The notes under the pieces are model-generated. The model saw only the letters and a list, made by a program, of their open reading frames with translations. It was not told the origin of the DNA and ran no database searches. DNA of 6,191 bases, taken from contig JAKAHI010000093.1 of NCBI GenBank assembly GCA_021815065.1, positions 1 through 6,191 on the forward strand, given 5' to 3'. Positions 6,058 through 6,191 of this stretch are shown here, in pieces. Position 1 is the first letter of the stretch. Each line of letters begins with the position of its first letter. The position numbers and the translations under genes were made by a program. The DNA is from a bacterium. Its GTDB lineage: Bacteria > JAMCPX01.

Positions 6058-6191
6058 CTATACCTCCATGAGTTCTTTATTTTTTTTCTCGGCGAGTTCA
6101 TCTATCTTCTTCATATGTTCATCGGTAATAGTCTGGACCTTCTTCTGCAGTGTTTTTGACTCGTCTTCGGTGAGCTGTTTATCTTTCTCCG
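6058..6191 (-). CDS. frr: Ribosome recycling factor, C-terminal part (cut by the window edge)
   Basis: The last 43 codons are present, ending in TAG at 6058-6060. RRF, with EF-G, splits the post-termination ribosome. The residues (LTEDESKTLQKKVQTITDEH, then MKKIDELAEKKNKELMEV) match the C-terminal long helix of RRF domain I, including the typical L(S/T)ED, VQ-x-(L/I)TD and (K/I)EL-x-E(V/F) ending. RRF is normally about 185 aa, so roughly 140 N-terminal residues lie beyond the window. Its terminal codons carry the ribosome binding site of the amidohydrolase gene that follows without a gap. Confidence 0.9.
   Translation of the reverse strand, partial: EKDKQLTEDESKTLQKKVQTITDEHMKKIDELAEKKNKELMEV
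6062..6067 (-). promoter_or_regulatory. Shine-Dalgarno sequence inside the end of frr that sets the amidohydrolase start
   Basis: GGAGGT lies in the last sense codons of frr (Met-Glu-Val). Five bases separate GGAGG from the ATA at 6055-6057, close to ideal spacing. It is the only strong ribosome binding site near the 5' end of the amidohydrolase frame and is the main reason for placing the start at ATA. The GAG-GTA codons are also explained by the RRF C-terminus, so part of the match could be coincidence. Confidence 0.6.

Overview
The window is 6.2 kb of ordinary, gene-dense bacterial DNA. It holds six complete protein genes and the 3' end of a seventh. No intergenic gap exceeds about 150 bases, and I see no tRNA, rRNA, CRISPR array, insertion sequence or phage gene. 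A lipoprotein lytic transglycosylase points to a Gram-negative cell wall. Two diiron ferritin-like proteins and a 2[4Fe-4S]-type ferredoxin point to an anaerobe or microaerophile. Together they resemble a Desulfobacterota/deltaproteobacterial or Nitrospirota-like genome, but that is an inference from gene content only.

Layout on the plus strand: one gene (27-2240) for a Slt-type soluble-domain lytic transglycosylase with a lipoprotein signal peptide, a long TPR-like helical region and a C-terminal catalytic domain. It converges on the minus-strand genes with only 2 bases between the stop codons. A perfect 13-bp inverted repeat lies inside its last codons.

Layout on the minus strand, in transcription order from the right edge: the C-terminal 43 codons of frr (ribosome recycling factor, 6058-6191); an M20-family amidohydrolase in the same phase directly after the frr stop (4897-6057); a small ferredoxin (4636-4836) followed by a clear Rho-independent terminator (4597-4627); tyrS (3374-4564); then, behind a good sigma70-like promoter (3272-3299), two tandem diiron ferritin-like genes (2777-3229 and 2243-2761).

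The genes fall into probable units: frr-amidohydrolase-ferredoxin (the ferredoxin perhaps also with its own promoter), tyrS alone, and the ferritin-like pair. The ferritin-like proteins plausibly handle peroxide or iron. The ferredoxin could in principle feed them electrons, but nothing in the sequence proves that link.

I do not see a new multi-gene system. The two most unusual points are specific. The amidohydrolase has no ATG, GTG or TTG anywhere before its metal-binding motif, yet has a perfect Shine-Dalgarno sequence 5 bases before an ATA codon. The ferredoxin has Asp in place of one expected cluster-II cysteine.
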